A model generated the notes under the pieces. The model did not search any database, had not been told where the DNA came from, and saw nothing but the letters and a program-made list of their open reading frames with translations. Positions 8,490 through 17,714 of a DNA stretch of 53,781 nt are shown here, piece after piece. Made by a program: the position numbers and the translations under genes. This DNA is from Bacteroidota bacterium (GTDB lineage: Bacteria > Bacteroidota > Bacteroidia > Sphingobacteriales > Sphingobacteriaceae), in NCBI GenBank assembly GCA_013285685.1, contig JABDHD010000013.1, positions 1-53,781 of the forward strand, in the 5' to 3' direction. Every line of letters begins with the position of its first letter. Position 1 is the first letter of the stretch.

Positions 8490-8765
8490 CTATTTTCCCA
8501 TCGAAAGTTTTATTTTACCAATTATCCAACTGATGAAGATCAGTAGAAGATGCACCAAAATGATGGCCCACACCATCATCGAATAACCGTAAAGAAAGTA
8601 CAGCAATGAATCGCTATTTAAAAAATAGTCCACAGCCGACAATATGCACCAAACAAACAATTCGCCAAAAGCAACGAAAAACAGCCTTAGCCTGAGGTTA
8701 ATTCCCCGATAAAACAGGATAGTATAAGGCCCGCCCAGCAACAATATGTATAAAATTACAACCAA
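8490..8765 (-). CDS. Small hydrophobic membrane protein
   Basis: The 91-residue frame encodes three likely membrane helices: residues ~1-17, ~26-47 and ~58-83, with positive residues between helix 1 and 2 (RLRLR) and at the C-terminus (KIKLSMGK). No family was recognised. The only start inside the open frame is TTG at 8765 (a stop codon lies five codons upstream), so translation start is uncertain. It lies between scpA (56 bp upstream) and glyA, all on the minus strand, so it may ride on the scpA transcript. Confidence 0.55.
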   Translation of the reverse strand: MVVILYILLLGGPYTILFYRGINLRLRLFFVAFGELFVWCILSAVDYFLNSDSLLYFLYGYSMMVWAIILVHLLLIFISWIIGKIKLSMGK

Positions 8766-8821
8766 TTCTTTTCCAGCCTAAAAATCAAGACACTTTTACC
8801 TTTCGCCTTTTTCCTTTCACC

Positions 8822-9565
8822 TCACCGCGCGGATATCCTGAAATTATTATACCCAAGCCCTACCCGTATCTCGATCAGTTCCTGCTGCAGCATCTCCAGC
8901 ACGGCTAAAAAGTTGTAAACAAAATGCACCTTATTTTCCGACTGCCCGGCAATGGCCTTAAAATCCATCATTTTGTTGATCTTCAGCAATTCCTCTATGG
9001 CCTTCTTCTGCTGCTCGATGGTGTAAGGGTATTGAACGACGGTATGCGTAACTTCTTCGCTACGGGTCATAAAGCGTTTCAGCAGGCGGTTGTAAACCAC
9101 CATCAGCTTATACAAATTAACTTCCGATAACTCTTCGCCCGGCAGCGGCGCTACATCAGCCTGTTCAATATCGTGTTTGATGTTGCCGCGCCTTTCCTGC
9201 TTAAAGCGCTCTTCCTCATACGGCTGCAGTTCCAGGCATATTTCCTTAAACCTTTTATACTCGATCAACTTCCTGATCAGATTTTCCTTGCTGTCGGCCT
9301 CGTTTTCGTCCGTATTTTCGTCATAGCGCGGCAGCAGCATTTTTGCTTTGATACGCATCAGGGTGGCCGCCACAAAAATAAACTCACTGGCGATCTCCAT
9401 GTTCAGGATGGTCATCTGGTGCAGGTAATTCAAAAAATCATCCGTAATGCGGGCGATGGGGATATCGTGTATATCCAGCTCGTCCCGCTCGATAAAAAAC
9501 AGCAGCAGGTCAAACGGGCCTTCAAATTGCGGTAAATGTATTGCGAAACTTTCTTCCACCATCAT
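8822..9565 (-). CDS. scpA: Segregation and condensation protein A
   Basis: ScpA is the kleisin that, with ScpB, bridges SMC heads to form the condensin complex on the nucleoid. The 247-aa product begins MMVEESFAIHLPQFEGPFDL and shows the kleisin hallmark FEGPFDLLLFFIERDELDIHDIPIARITDDFL. The C-terminal winged-helix part is at residues ~170-240 (KAIEELLKINKMMDFKAIAG through VHFVYNFLAVLEML). A start at 9658 is possible by frame but would add a non-family hydrophobic tail, so the double ATG at 9560-9565 is preferred. smc itself is in this window at 46463-50002; scpB is not. It is divergent from dxs. Confidence 0.93.
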   Translation of the reverse strand: MMVEESFAIHLPQFEGPFDLLLFFIERDELDIHDIPIARITDDFLNYLHQMTILNMEIASEFIFVAATLMRIKAKMLLPRYDENTDENEADSKENLIRKLIEYKRFKEICLELQPYEEERFKQERRGNIKHDIEQADVAPLPGEELSEVNLYKLMVVYNRLLKRFMTRSEEVTHTVVQYPYTIEQQKKAIEELLKINKMMDFKAIAGQSENKVHFVYNFLAVLEMLQQELIEIRVGLGYNNFRISAR

Positions 9566-9774
9566 GATAGTCAAAAGTAGTAGGAATAGCGTCTGATTGG
9601 TTGTAAGTGTTGAAAGGAGAAGGTAGATGTTGAAAAATAGGTTTTGCAGCGATGCCATATTTTGCGTCCTTCATTTGCAATTATTAACACAACCCCAAAT
9701 TATTCGATAACTTTTCTCCGCATTTTTATCAAAAATTGCCGTAATTTGCATTTTAATATAGCTGCTTCACATTA

Positions 9775-11703
9775 ATGCAAGTCCCGGCAGGAAATTTATT
9801 ACAAACGATAAACTACCCATCTGATTTAAAGCAACTTAAGGTTGAAGAATTAAAACAGGTATGCCAGGAGCTGCGCCAGTATATTATCGATGTGGTATCG
9901 GTAAACGGTGGGCATTTTGCAGCCAGCCTGGGCGTTGTTGAGCTCACTGTAGCATTACAGTATGTGTTGAATACCCCTTACGACCAATTGGTTTGGGATG
10001 TAGGCCACCAGGCTTACGGTCACAAAATACTTACCGGCCGCCGCGAATTTTTCCATACTAACCGTCTTCACGGAGGGCTGAGCGGCTTTCCAAAACGTTC
10101 AGAAAGCGAATATGACACCTTTGGCGTTGGTCATTCTTCCACATCCATTTCCGCTGCGCTGGGTATGGCGGTTGCTTCGCAATATAAAGGCGAAACCGAC
10201 CGGCAGCATGTGGCCGTTATCGGCGATGGGGCCATGACCGCCGGGATCGCTTTCGAAGCGCTGAACCATGCAGGTATTGAAAACTCGAACCTGCTGGTAA
10301 TCCTGAATGACAACAATATGTCGATTGACCCGAACGTGGGCGCGTTGAAGGAATATCTTACCGATATCGCTACCTCAAAGCCTTATAACCGCTTCAGGGA
10401 CGACATTGCCAGTGTACTGACCAAGATATCAGCAATAGGGCCCGATGCATTTAAAATAGCGCAAAAGTTAGAAAAAAGTATAAAGGGTACCCTGCTTAAA
10501 CGAAGCAACTTCTTCGAAGCGCTCAAATTCAGGTATTTTGGGCCGATCGACGGTCATGATGTGGAACACCTGGTGAAGGTGCTGAGTGATTTAAGAGATA
10601 TTCCCGGTCCGAAGCTCCTGCATTGTGTTACCGTAAAGGGTAAGGGTTATGCGCTGGCCGAAAAAGATCAGACCAAATGGCACGCTCCGGGTTTATTTGA
10701 TAAAATAACCGGCGAGATAAAAAAAACCAGGAGCGATAAACCGCAGCCGCCAAAATACCAGGATGTATTTGGCCATACCATTATCGAGTTGGCCGAGGCA
10801 AACGCAAAGATTATGGGTATTACGCCTGCCATGCCTTCGGGCTGCTCGCTCAACCTGATGATGAAGGCTATGCCCAACCGGGCGTTTGATGTGGGCATTG
10901 CCGAACAACATGCCGTCACTTTTTCGGCCGGGCTGGCAACACAGGGATTGATCCCTTTCTGTAACATTTACTCCAGCTTTATGCAGCGGGCTTATGACCA
11001 GGTGATCCATGACGTGGCCATACAAAATCTTAATGTCGTATTTTGCCTGGACAGGGCGGGTGTTGCAGGAGCCGACGGACCAACCCATCATGGAGCATAC
11101 GATTTGGCTTACATGCGCTGCATTCCGAATATGACGGTTTCGGCGCCTATGAATGAGGAAGAGCTGCGTAACCTGATGTTTACTGCCCAGCAGGACGATA
11201 TGGGGCCCTTCGTGATCAGGTACCCCCGCGGGAATGGTGTAATGGTTGACTGGCAAAGGCCACTGAAGGCAATCAAGGTTGGCAAGGGGCGTAAGATATG
11301 CGATGGGGATGATGTCGCTGTTTTAACCATCGGGCATATTGGTAATGAAGCCGTAAAAGCCATTGCCTCGCTAAATATCGAAGGTTATTTCCCTGCACAT
11401 TACGACCTGAGATTCGTAAAACCATTGGATGAAGTACTATTGCATGAAGTATTCAAGAAATTCACCAAAGTGATCACCGTGGAAGACGGCTGCCTGGAAG
11501 GCGGGATGGGAAGTGCAGTCCTGGAGTTTATGGCCGATAACAATTACAGCGCCAACGTTGTAAGATTAGGTATCCCTGATATGGTAATTGAACACGGCGA
11601 GCAACCCGAACTATGGGCCGAATGCGGGTACAACGCAGATGCTATCGCCGCCAAAGTAAAAATGCTAAGCGTTCCGCAAGCCAAGCATATCATCGCTTCT
11701 TAA
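9775..11703 (+). CDS. dxs: 1-deoxy-D-xylulose-5-phosphate synthase
   Basis: Dxs joins pyruvate and glyceraldehyde 3-phosphate, the first step of the MEP route to isoprenoids. The 642-aa length is normal. The ThDP site is visible: GDGAMTAG (from residue 150) and the NDNNMSI segment at ~178-184; earlier, [12 protein letters not shown] carries the conserved His. The central pyrimidine-binding domain has [17 protein letters not shown], and the C-terminal transketolase domain ends with [13 protein letters not shown] and [12 protein letters not shown]. The ATG at 9775 sits in a divergent promoter region shared with scpA. It is a single gene; the next gene converges on it. Confidence 0.97.
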   Translation: MQVPAGNLLQTINYPSDLKQLKVEELKQVCQELRQYIIDVVSVNGGHFAASLGVVELTVALQYVLNTPYDQLVWDVGHQAYGHKILTGRREFFHTNRLHGGLSGFPKRSESEYDTFGVGHSSTSISAALGMAVASQYKGETDRQHVAVIGDGAMTAGIAFEALNHAGIENSNLLVILNDNNMSIDPNVGALKEYLTDIATSKPYNRFRDDIASVLTKISAIGPDAFKIAQKLEKSIKGTLLKRSNFFEALKFRYFGPIDGHDVEHLVKVLSDLRDIPGPKLLHCVTVKGKGYALAEKDQTKWHAPGLFDKITGEIKKTRSDKPQPPKYQDVFGHTIIELAEANAKIMGITPAMPSGCSLNLMMKAMPNRAFDVGIAEQHAVTFSAGLATQGLIPFCNIYSSFMQRAYDQVIHDVAIQNLNVVFCLDRAGVAGADGPTHHGAYDLAYMRCIPNMTVSAPMNEEELRNLMFTAQQDDMGPFVIRYPRGNGVMVDWQRPLKAIKVGKGRKICDGDDVAVLTIGHIGNEAVKAIASLNIEGYFPAHYDLRFVKPLDEVLLHEVFKKFTKVITVEDGCLEGGMGSAVLEFMADNNYSANVVRLGIPDMVIEHGEQPELWAECGYNADAIAAKVKMLSVPQAKHIIAS

Positions 11704-11728
11704 TTCTGCTTTTCGAAATTTTTTCTTG

Positions 11729-13393
11729 TCAGTCCACCGGTACCGCCAGTTGCCCGTGGCTTGCAAAACTTGCAAGGTCATTATAGATGTTCCGGAAGGA
11801 ACTGCGCAGACCGATAGTGAACCAGGTTGTTTTGTCGTTGAACTGTGCATTGTCCTCGGTACGATAAATTGCGCCCAGTTCTATCCTCAGGTTGTATTTC
11901 GGATTTAGCACGAAGGCAACCTTCCCTTCCAGGTAAACCATGTTGGTTGTCAAGCCTTGCCCGGTGTAATTGCCCAGTGCGCCCAGGTTGGCCGAACTCT
12001 CCGGCCTTGCTGTGTTGGTGTAAAGCTCGAATATGTTTTTTCCCCAGTTCAAGCCATTTTCATCCAGGCCATAGCGGCCAAAATCGGCTTCGCCGCTAAA
12101 GTCAAAGCGCTTGTACGAATAGTTTAACAGGCCGACCCATTCCCTGAAATTTGCGCCCCACGGATGCGCCAGCGGCTCGCCATTGTCTGAGTAATTTTCA
12201 ATATACGACCGTTCTGAATACGTATAGGGTTTGGCGGTATTATATTCAGCAAGGTAATTTAACCCCTTTGCGCCAAAAAGATCCGATCCGCGGAAGCCAA
12301 GTTGCCAGCCGTATTTGTTCCTCGAGCTGCCATCGTTACTGAAAAACTCAGCGGACTGAAACTCGTCAAGGGCAAATTGGCCATAAACTGCAAGGTGATC
12401 GCTGATCTTGTACTTACCGGTTGCGCCGATCAATGCGTTATCGGGCGAGCCGTTTGATGCTTCAAGCGGCCTTAAAAAAGTAATCGGCGTTAAATAGCTA
12501 AAATCAAAGGGGCGGGGATGGCCGGCATCGTCAACTGTGTATGAAATAACCGCATCAAAAAACCCAACGGATATCCTGTTGGAAACATTCCAGTCGAGGT
12601 AATGAAAAACCGCAAATTTCTTACGGGGAACATTGTCAACCGAGTTGGAAGCCGCCACCGGATCATCCATATAGGCGTACATGGCCATATACCTGACATT
12701 ACCCAAAGTCCCGGTTAATTTTAAAAATGGATATGGCGAAGCATAATCAGATAATAATTCAGACCGGTACCCGTCGCCGATAAAAGTTTTGTCGTGCCCT
12801 AAAGTAATATTCAGATATTTTATCGGTGTGTACGACAATAAAGCGGTATAGTATGACCAATCATACCCATATGTTGAATAAGTGCGGGCGGCAGCTTGTC
12901 CCGGGCCAATGCCCGTCTGGTCAATATAGGTCGAAAGGTATTCCGGTAAGACTTCGCTGTTGTAATAACCGGAAAAATAGTAATAAAATTTATTGCTAAC
13001 CGTACCTCCAAACTGGGCGCCGATAGATGTAATATTTGTATTTAGGTTCCCCGAAACATCTCTGCCTATGCCAACATCCGGTAAAAGGTCGAAATAAAAA
13101 GTCGAATTTTGCCCTTTTGTATCTACCAGGTGCTCGTTGAATAGTTTTTGATAGCCCAGGCCATGTGGTTTGCCATCATTTCCATAATTCATCAACGAGT
13201 CATAGCTGCGTTTGAGCAATGTGTCGTCTATGAAGGAAGGTTTCATAGCAGTGTGCTCTCTTGTACCGGTGGAATATATATCTGCATTCAGTTTCTGATA
13301 AAACTGGTACGAATAAGGCTGGTATTCCACCTGTGCGCGGGCCACACCGATGAGTGAAAGCGATAACATTATGCCGATAAAAACTTTCTTCAT
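11729..13393 (-). CDS. RemB-like outer-membrane beta-barrel protein
   Basis: The 554-aa product begins with a signal peptide (MKKVFIGIMLSLSLIGVARA, cut before QVEY) and continues as aromatic-rich alternating strands typical of a beta-barrel. Sequence such as LGHDKTFIGDGYRSELL and SPYPFLKL fits the RemB-like family, whose founder in Flavobacterium affects gliding and surface polysaccharide. The ATG at 13393 is used because residues upstream of it would disturb the signal peptide. The gene follows gmd by 26 bp on the same strand, so the two are likely one transcript, supporting a role in surface polysaccharide assembly or surface motility. Closely related capsule-assembly barrels (Wzi type) are an alternative. 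Confidence 0.8.
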   Translation of the reverse strand: MKKVFIGIMLSLSLIGVARAQVEYQPYSYQFYQKLNADIYSTGTREHTAMKPSFIDDTLLKRSYDSLMNYGNDGKPHGLGYQKLFNEHLVDTKGQNSTFYFDLLPDVGIGRDVSGNLNTNITSIGAQFGGTVSNKFYYYFSGYYNSEVLPEYLSTYIDQTGIGPGQAAARTYSTYGYDWSYYTALLSYTPIKYLNITLGHDKTFIGDGYRSELLSDYASPYPFLKLTGTLGNVRYMAMYAYMDDPVAASNSVDNVPRKKFAVFHYLDWNVSNRISVGFFDAVISYTVDDAGHPRPFDFSYLTPITFLRPLEASNGSPDNALIGATGKYKISDHLAVYGQFALDEFQSAEFFSNDGSSRNKYGWQLGFRGSDLFGAKGLNYLAEYNTAKPYTYSERSYIENYSDNGEPLAHPWGANFREWVGLLNYSYKRFDFSGEADFGRYGLDENGLNWGKNIFELYTNTARPESSANLGALGNYTGQGLTTNMVYLEGKVAFVLNPKYNLRIELGAIYRTEDNAQFNDKTTWFTIGLRSSFRNIYNDLASFASHGQLAVPVD

Positions 13394-13419
13394 ATCAAAA
13401 AATGAATAGTTTAACAATT

Positions 13420-14556
13420 CTACTCAAAATAATTGAGCGTTTTGAAGCCACCTTTTTGCAAATAATCATCTTTTTTTACCTGGTGAAGATCGGATTGCAC
13501 CATGTCGCTTACCAAATCCTGCAGATCATAGTTGGGTTTCCAACCCAATTTTTCCCTTGCCTTGCTGGCATCACCTATCAAAAGATCTACTTCTGTAGGC
13601 CTGAAATATTTTGGATCAACTTTAACAACGGTTTTGCCGAAACTTAAAGCATCCCGGTTCAATCCCAGCTCAACCGCTTTTTGGTCATCAACATCAATGA
13701 TCACACCGCGTTCATGCTCATCCTTTCCGCTAAATTCAATTTCAATTCCCAGTTCCAAAAAAGTCATTTTGACAAAATCGCGTACGGTGGTAGTTATCCC
13801 TGTGGCTATTACAAAATCTTCCGCTTTTTCCTGCTGCAGCATCAGCCACATGGCTTCAACATAATCCTTTGCATGGCCCCAATCGCGCATAGCCGATAGG
13901 TTACCCAAAAACAGGCAATCCTGCAGCCCCATGGCAATTCTTGACGCCGCACGTGTAATTTTACGGGTTACGAAGGTTTCGCCCCGGATAGGGCTTTCAT
14001 GGTTAAAAAGTATGCCATTGCAGGCATACATATCATAAGCCTCGCGGTAATTTACGATTATCCAGTAGCCGTAAAGCTTGGCAACCGCGTATGGCGACCG
14101 CGGGTAAAACGGCGTAGTTTCACTTTGAGGCACTGCCTGTACTAATCCATAAAGTTCAGACGTTGATGCCTGGTATATCCGTGTTTTTTTCTCAAGCTTT
14201 AAAAGTCTTACTGCTTCAAGAATACGCAACGTCCCTATGCCATCGGCGTTGGCGGTGTATTCCGGTGTATCAAAGCTTACCTTTACATGGCTTTGTGCGC
14301 CAAGGTTATATATCTCATCAGGTTGTATCTCCTGAACCAGCCTGATTAGATTAGTTGAGTCTGTCAGGTCGCCGTAATGCAGCTTAAACTTTACATCGGG
14401 CTCATGCGGATCGTGATAAAGGTGATCGATACGATCAGTGTTGAATAATGATGATCTTCTTTTTATACCATGTACTTCATACTTTTTCTTCAATAAAAAT
14501 TCTGCTAAATACGCCCCATCCTGTCCCGTAATACCTGTTATTAAAGCTTTTTTCAT
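13420..14556 (-). CDS. gmd: GDP-mannose 4,6-dehydratase
   Basis: Gmd converts GDP-mannose to GDP-4-keto-6-deoxymannose, the precursor of GDP-fucose and GDP-rhamnose for surface glycans. The 378-aa protein has the extended-SDR features: nucleotide loop TGITGQDG (residues 7-14), STSELYG at 131-137, and the active Tyr156/Lys160 in [21 protein letters not shown] and [20 protein letters not shown] are family signatures. The partner that makes GDP-fucose (fcl/wcaG) is not adjacent; instead a RemB-like outer-membrane gene follows. A 450-bp non-coding stretch lies upstream. Confidence 0.97.
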   Translation of the reverse strand: MKKALITGITGQDGAYLAEFLLKKKYEVHGIKRRSSLFNTDRIDHLYHDPHEPDVKFKLHYGDLTDSTNLIRLVQEIQPDEIYNLGAQSHVKVSFDTPEYTANADGIGTLRILEAVRLLKLEKKTRIYQASTSELYGLVQAVPQSETTPFYPRSPYAVAKLYGYWIIVNYREAYDMYACNGILFNHESPIRGETFVTRKITRAASRIAMGLQDCLFLGNLSAMRDWGHAKDYVEAMWLMLQQEKAEDFVIATGITTTVRDFVKMTFLELGIEIEFSGKDEHERGVIIDVDDQKAVELGLNRDALSFGKTVVKVDPKYFRPTEVDLLIGDASKAREKLGWKPNYDLQDLVSDMVQSDLHQVKKDDYLQKGGFKTLNYFE

Positions 14557-15006
14557 AAATAATATTGTTATGTTCTGTATCAGCCTACAATATTATCCAA
14601 ATTAATTGTAAATATTGGCATAGAGTACCCCTATAATCAATTTTTCCGTACTGATAACAAACAGAAGATAAAGTGGTTTTCGGAATTGTTTTGAACCAAT
14701 TTAATCAGTGCTCAACTGGAAAGGTTCGCTGGTTGTAAAAAAAAGCACGGCGCTTCCGGATTTCGGGTTCACCGTGCTCTATATGGCTGGTTAACATTCT
14801 TGTGACAGCGGTTTGGCGTTTGGTAGCTTAAAAAATTGACGTAATAATACTACCTTTGCCTGACTTTGACCTCCCGTATTTTAACCCCTTTTTATACCGT
14901 TATTTCACGGTAATTTCCCAATATGTTAAGTGTCAAAAACCGGTTTGAGCGGGAAGGTGCGTAGCCGGCAGATTTAAGAAAAAGCTTTAGAACTTAACAG
15001 GAAGGC
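14557..15006. other. Non-coding stretch upstream of gmd
   Basis: Holds the gmd promoter region and, at 14737-14778, a terminator for the upstream minus-strand gene. No open frame or recognised RNA is seen in the rest. Confidence 0.5.
14737..14778 (-). terminator. Rho-independent-type terminator of the DUF3109 gene
   Basis: agcacgg at 14744-14750 pairs with ccgtgct at 14772-14778, with partial pairing further in. In minus-strand direction the stem is followed by eight T (A run at 14737-14744). It lies about 230 nt past the stop of the DUF3109 gene. Confidence 0.7.
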
Positions 15007-15570
15007 TTACAAGTCGGCAAGCTGCTGTTCAAGCTCGCTGTACCATTCCGCGCCATATTTTCGGATAAGCGGCGCTTTCAAAAATTCATAAACGTGAACT
15101 TTAAGTTCCGCGCCGAATGAACAGGCCGGACTGCAAATACTCCATCGGTCATAGTTCAACACATCAAATTCAGGGTATTTTGTAATGCGGATCGGATATA
15201 AATGACAGGATATGGGTTTTCGCCAATTGATGGCGCCACTTTCATAGGCCTTTTCAATAGCGCATTTGGTTATACCGTTCTCCCATATTACATAGGCGCA
15301 CTCTTTATTTACGTCAACGCAGGGGGTGGTGTAATCGCCTTCAAAATCTTTTACATAGGTCCCGTTTTGCTCGATTGTCGCAATCCCTTTTTCAGTCATA
15401 AAGGGTTTTACTTTTGGATAAATTTCGTCCAGCACATCCAGTTCAGCTGCCTCAAGCGGCGCCCCGGAATCGCCTTCCAAACAGCATGCGCCTTTGCATT
15501 TGTTCAAATTACATACAAAATTCTCGTTCACCACATCCTCGTGCAACAACACGTGTCCAACTTCTATCAT
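15007..15570 (-). CDS. DUF3109 family cysteine-rich protein
   Basis: The 187-aa protein carries the family's many conserved cysteines: CNLNKCKGACC near residues 20-30, C83 and C91 (TPCVDVNKEC), C102 (TKCAIE), C121 (SCHLYPIRI), and CSPACS around 145. Such spacing is typical of YkgJ-like proteins that may bind zinc or an iron-sulfur cluster. Biochemical function of DUF3109 is not established; the family is widespread in Bacteroidota. The gene stands alone, with a terminator downstream and a 260-bp repeat-bearing gap upstream. Confidence 0.88.
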   Translation of the reverse strand: MIEVGHVLLHEDVVNENFVCNLNKCKGACCLEGDSGAPLEAAELDVLDEIYPKVKPFMTEKGIATIEQNGTYVKDFEGDYTTPCVDVNKECAYVIWENGITKCAIEKAYESGAINWRKPISCHLYPIRITKYPEFDVLNYDRWSICSPACSFGAELKVHVYEFLKAPLIRKYGAEWYSELEQQLADL

Positions 15571-15688
15571 ATTTATTTTTTAGTCTGAAAGTCAGTAAAG
15601 TCCGACCGCGTGCCCCCTAAGCTTTAGCGATGGCGCAAAGAAGCTGCATCTGACGTTTCTGCAAAAGTAACTGTTAAAAAATTAAATT

Positions 15689-15771
15689 TAACCACAGAGA
15701 CCACAAAGAGCCGCAGAGAAAAAAATTGACAAACTGTTAAAGCTTTGTGATCTTTGTGTTCTTCGTGGTAA
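15689..15771. repeat. Imperfect inverted repeat of ccac-agag-cacaaag type
   Basis: 15689-15718 (words ccacagag and ccacaaagag) is roughly complementary to 15742-15771 (ctttgtg, tctttgtg, cttcgtgg). It sits between the DUF3108 and DUF3109 genes and after the stop of DUF3108, so it may mark a 3' end. Similar word-like repeats are common in intergenic DNA of many bacteria. Confidence 0.55.
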
Positions 15772-15830
15772 AATCTTGCACAGTTTAGTTATACAGCCTC
15801 TTGGCCCCTGATCCTATATTCGGGTCCAAT

Positions 15831-16610
15831 TTATTTACTTATTGGATTCAAAGGGTATTTAAGGTCTTTTACACTGGTCAGGTCCATGGTAACGCTGCCG
15901 ACTACCAGCTCGACATGCGCCCGTAAGGGTATCCTGTTTTCGTCATCCGTTATCCACAGATACAACTTGCTGTCTTTTCTGAAAACGCGCCCCGGGATAA
16001 TAGTCGGGTTAAACTTCAGGCAGTTAAATGTGCCCAGGTCCGTTTTTATTTTTTCCTTGCCGGCGTAAGTAATGCTCAGGGTGTGCACCCCGTCTTCCAG
16101 GAAATAATCCAGTTTAAAAGTGTCTCCCACTTTAATTTTTGATATATCGATGCCGCGCGAAAAATAGTAGGCCGATAAAAAATCAAACACTTTACCTTTA
16201 TAGGGAAAAACGCCTTTGTCGGCGGTGATCTTGTCGTCATTGTGATCAAAGGTCACCTTATCGCTATGCTTATAATTCGATTCGTGCCGGTTTTCTGAAT
16301 AAAAGTACGGTTCAAGGGTTTTTTCATCTACGTAGGTTTCGTAACGGTTGCGTACTTTGTATAATATATCGAAAGCGCCGGCGGTTTTGCCATCTGCTAC
16401 GATATGATAAACCGGGTGCCCATCGAACATTTTGTCGCTGGCTTCTACCCGGAGATCAGCCTCGGCTGCGGTAAAAAAACCGTATTTGAGCTTATAATTA
16501 AGCTGCTCTCCCACCCTGAACACGGGCGTGACCATGGCGGCCATTTGCTGGCAAAAGGCGCTGCCTGCAAATGCTGTTATTACAACCAGGGTTAAAAGGT
16601 ATTTTTTCAT
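15831..16610 (-). CDS. DUF3108 family secreted protein
   Basis: The 259-aa protein has a signal peptide (MKKYLLTLVVITAFAGSAFC, cut before QQMAAM) and then the DUF3108 beta-rich domain: FRVGEQLNYKLKYGFFTAAEADL at the start, YFSRGIDISKIKVGDTF in the middle and KLYLWITDDENRIPLRAHVEL near the end. DUF3108 proteins are periplasmic or outer-membrane linked and resemble LolA-like lipid-binding folds; the cargo is unknown. The same-strand upstream neighbour is the DUF2480 gene (125 bp away), but the gap is filled with REP-like palindromes, so co-transcription is uncertain. Confidence 0.85.
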   Translation of the reverse strand: MKKYLLTLVVITAFAGSAFCQQMAAMVTPVFRVGEQLNYKLKYGFFTAAEADLRVEASDKMFDGHPVYHIVADGKTAGAFDILYKVRNRYETYVDEKTLEPYFYSENRHESNYKHSDKVTFDHNDDKITADKGVFPYKGKVFDFLSAYYFSRGIDISKIKVGDTFKLDYFLEDGVHTLSITYAGKEKIKTDLGTFNCLKFNPTIIPGRVFRKDSKLYLWITDDENRIPLRAHVELVVGSVTMDLTSVKDLKYPLNPISK

Positions 16611-16620
16611 CTCTTATTGT

Positions 16621-16736
16621 AGAGACGCAATACTTTGCGTCTCTTTTTATGTCGCCCTTTGGCGTCTCGCCTATTCTTACGGGAGACGCAAAGTATTGCG
16701 CCGCTACATTTACTGAGACGCGATGCATCGCGTCTC
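16621..16736. repeat. Cluster of REP-like gagacgc palindromes
   Basis: Unit 1, 16621-16644: 10-bp perfect arms around tact. Unit 2, 16662-16690: gcgtctcgc and gggagacgc with one mismatch, merging into cgcaa-agta-ttgcg at 16687-16700. Unit 3, 16715-16736: a perfect 22-bp palindrome whose last base is the first of the DUF2480 stop codon triplet. Related units occur at 43192-43213 and 43288-43309. The stretch separates DUF3108 from DUF2480. Confidence 0.85.
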
Positions 16737-17251
16737 TACTCTTTTTTCTTATAGATCGGGACCGTTGAACATGGCTCCCCAAACATCAGGCTTTTTACAA
16801 CTGGCGTCAGTATTTTGGCCAGTTCAACATAAGCCGAAACCGGCACTGGCACATCGCCGCAACCTTTCAGAACCACCCGCTGCCCGCGATACTGCTCAAC
16901 ATCAAGCCCGGCTATATTTTTTATAAACAAAACGGTTTCCAACACCTCTTCATTGCCAAAAACCACCTCCTTTGCATACGGAGCAAGTTTGTTGGCCAGC
17001 AGTACATAAGCCCAGGCCGGTACTATAGCATCCTCGGTACAGGTAACCGCTACAAATTTATCCTGGTACTGCAACCAATCATGCTCTTTCACAAACTCCC
17101 TGAAATCCTTTTCGCGCAATATCAGCCCCTGGAACAGGTTGTCTTTGATATCATACACTACTCGTTCGCCGGCGGGATAAAATTGAGCAGGGTCAAGCGT
17201 AACCAGGCCGCTTAAGGCCACTTTATTTATAATGTTTTCCTGAATTTCCAT
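16736..17251 (-). CDS. DUF2480 family protein
   Basis: The 171-aa protein matches the Bacteroidota family DUF2480: the N-terminus (NKVALSGLVTLDPAQFYP), then LFQGLILREKDFREFVKEHDW, VAVTCTEDAIVPAWAYVLL and the C-terminal VVLKGCGDVPVPVSAYVELA. It has no signal peptide or membrane helix and is probably cytoplasmic; the molecular role is unknown. Its stop codon lies at the edge of a perfect 22-bp palindrome (16715-16736), so the palindrome's hairpin would form at the very end of the message. Confidence 0.9.
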   Translation of the reverse strand: MEIQENIINKVALSGLVTLDPAQFYPAGERVVYDIKDNLFQGLILREKDFREFVKEHDWLQYQDKFVAVTCTEDAIVPAWAYVLLANKLAPYAKEVVFGNEEVLETVLFIKNIAGLDVEQYRGQRVVLKGCGDVPVPVSAYVELAKILTPVVKSLMFGEPCSTVPIYKKKE

Positions 17252-17714
17252 TTTTTAAAATCGCTTTTTTTTCTTCATCACATTTGTAACTTAACGCGTC
17301 CGATATAAGCGCCGTATTCGCCTCACCCGAACCCCGCACGTACGGGGCTTTAAAAGCTTTATTATTACCGTTTTGCATCGAAGTCGCTCTACTTAGTACG
17401 TGTTTAGCGAATGAAAAAATGAAATGGGTTACCCAAAAGCGGCGGGCCGTGCGATTCCCCTCTTGAGAGGGGTGGAGGGGTGTGTTATTGGATATGCAGG
17501 TTAACACACCCCCGCCACAACGCAATCCCAGCGCACCCCCTCTCGAGAGGGGAGTTCTCATAACGCTTACATCACCAACTAAATATAATTTCATATTGGA
17601 GGTTATCAATCGCTAAACACATACTCTCCTTTGGAGAGGGTTTTGGTGAGGCATAAAAAATCCGGGTACAACTAATAACGTCGTACCCGGATATAAAATT
17701 ACTTTAAAATATCC
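17252..17714. repeat. Repeat-rich non-coding stretch with paired palindromes
   Basis: Two 16-bp palindromes, 17457-17472 (one mismatch) and 17537-17552 (perfect, cccctctcgagagggg), flank an 11-bp perfect inverted repeat, 17477-17487 against 17502-17512 (ggggtgtgtta). The left flank shares the 16-mer cgggccgtgcgattcc (17443-17458) with 34771-34786 downstream of gltD. A further ctctcctttggagag palindrome is at about 17622-17637. No gene is seen; a 128-codon frame on the minus strand is made of these repeats. Confidence 0.75.
17655..17691 (-). terminator. Terminator downstream of ppiD
   Basis: tccgggtac at 17661-17669 pairs perfectly with gtacccgga at 17683-17691. On the minus strand the stem is followed by a run of T (A run 17655-17660). 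It begins 23 nt after the ppiD stop. Confidence 0.88.

Noticed and set aside
9566..9658. Longer N-terminus for ScpA
   Set aside because: It adds a hydrophobic stretch that does not belong to the kleisin family; the double ATG at 9560-9565 fits better.
17223..17609. A 128-codon open frame on the minus strand
   Set aside because: It is made of palindromic repeats and overlaps the DUF2480 start; its predicted protein is low-complexity.
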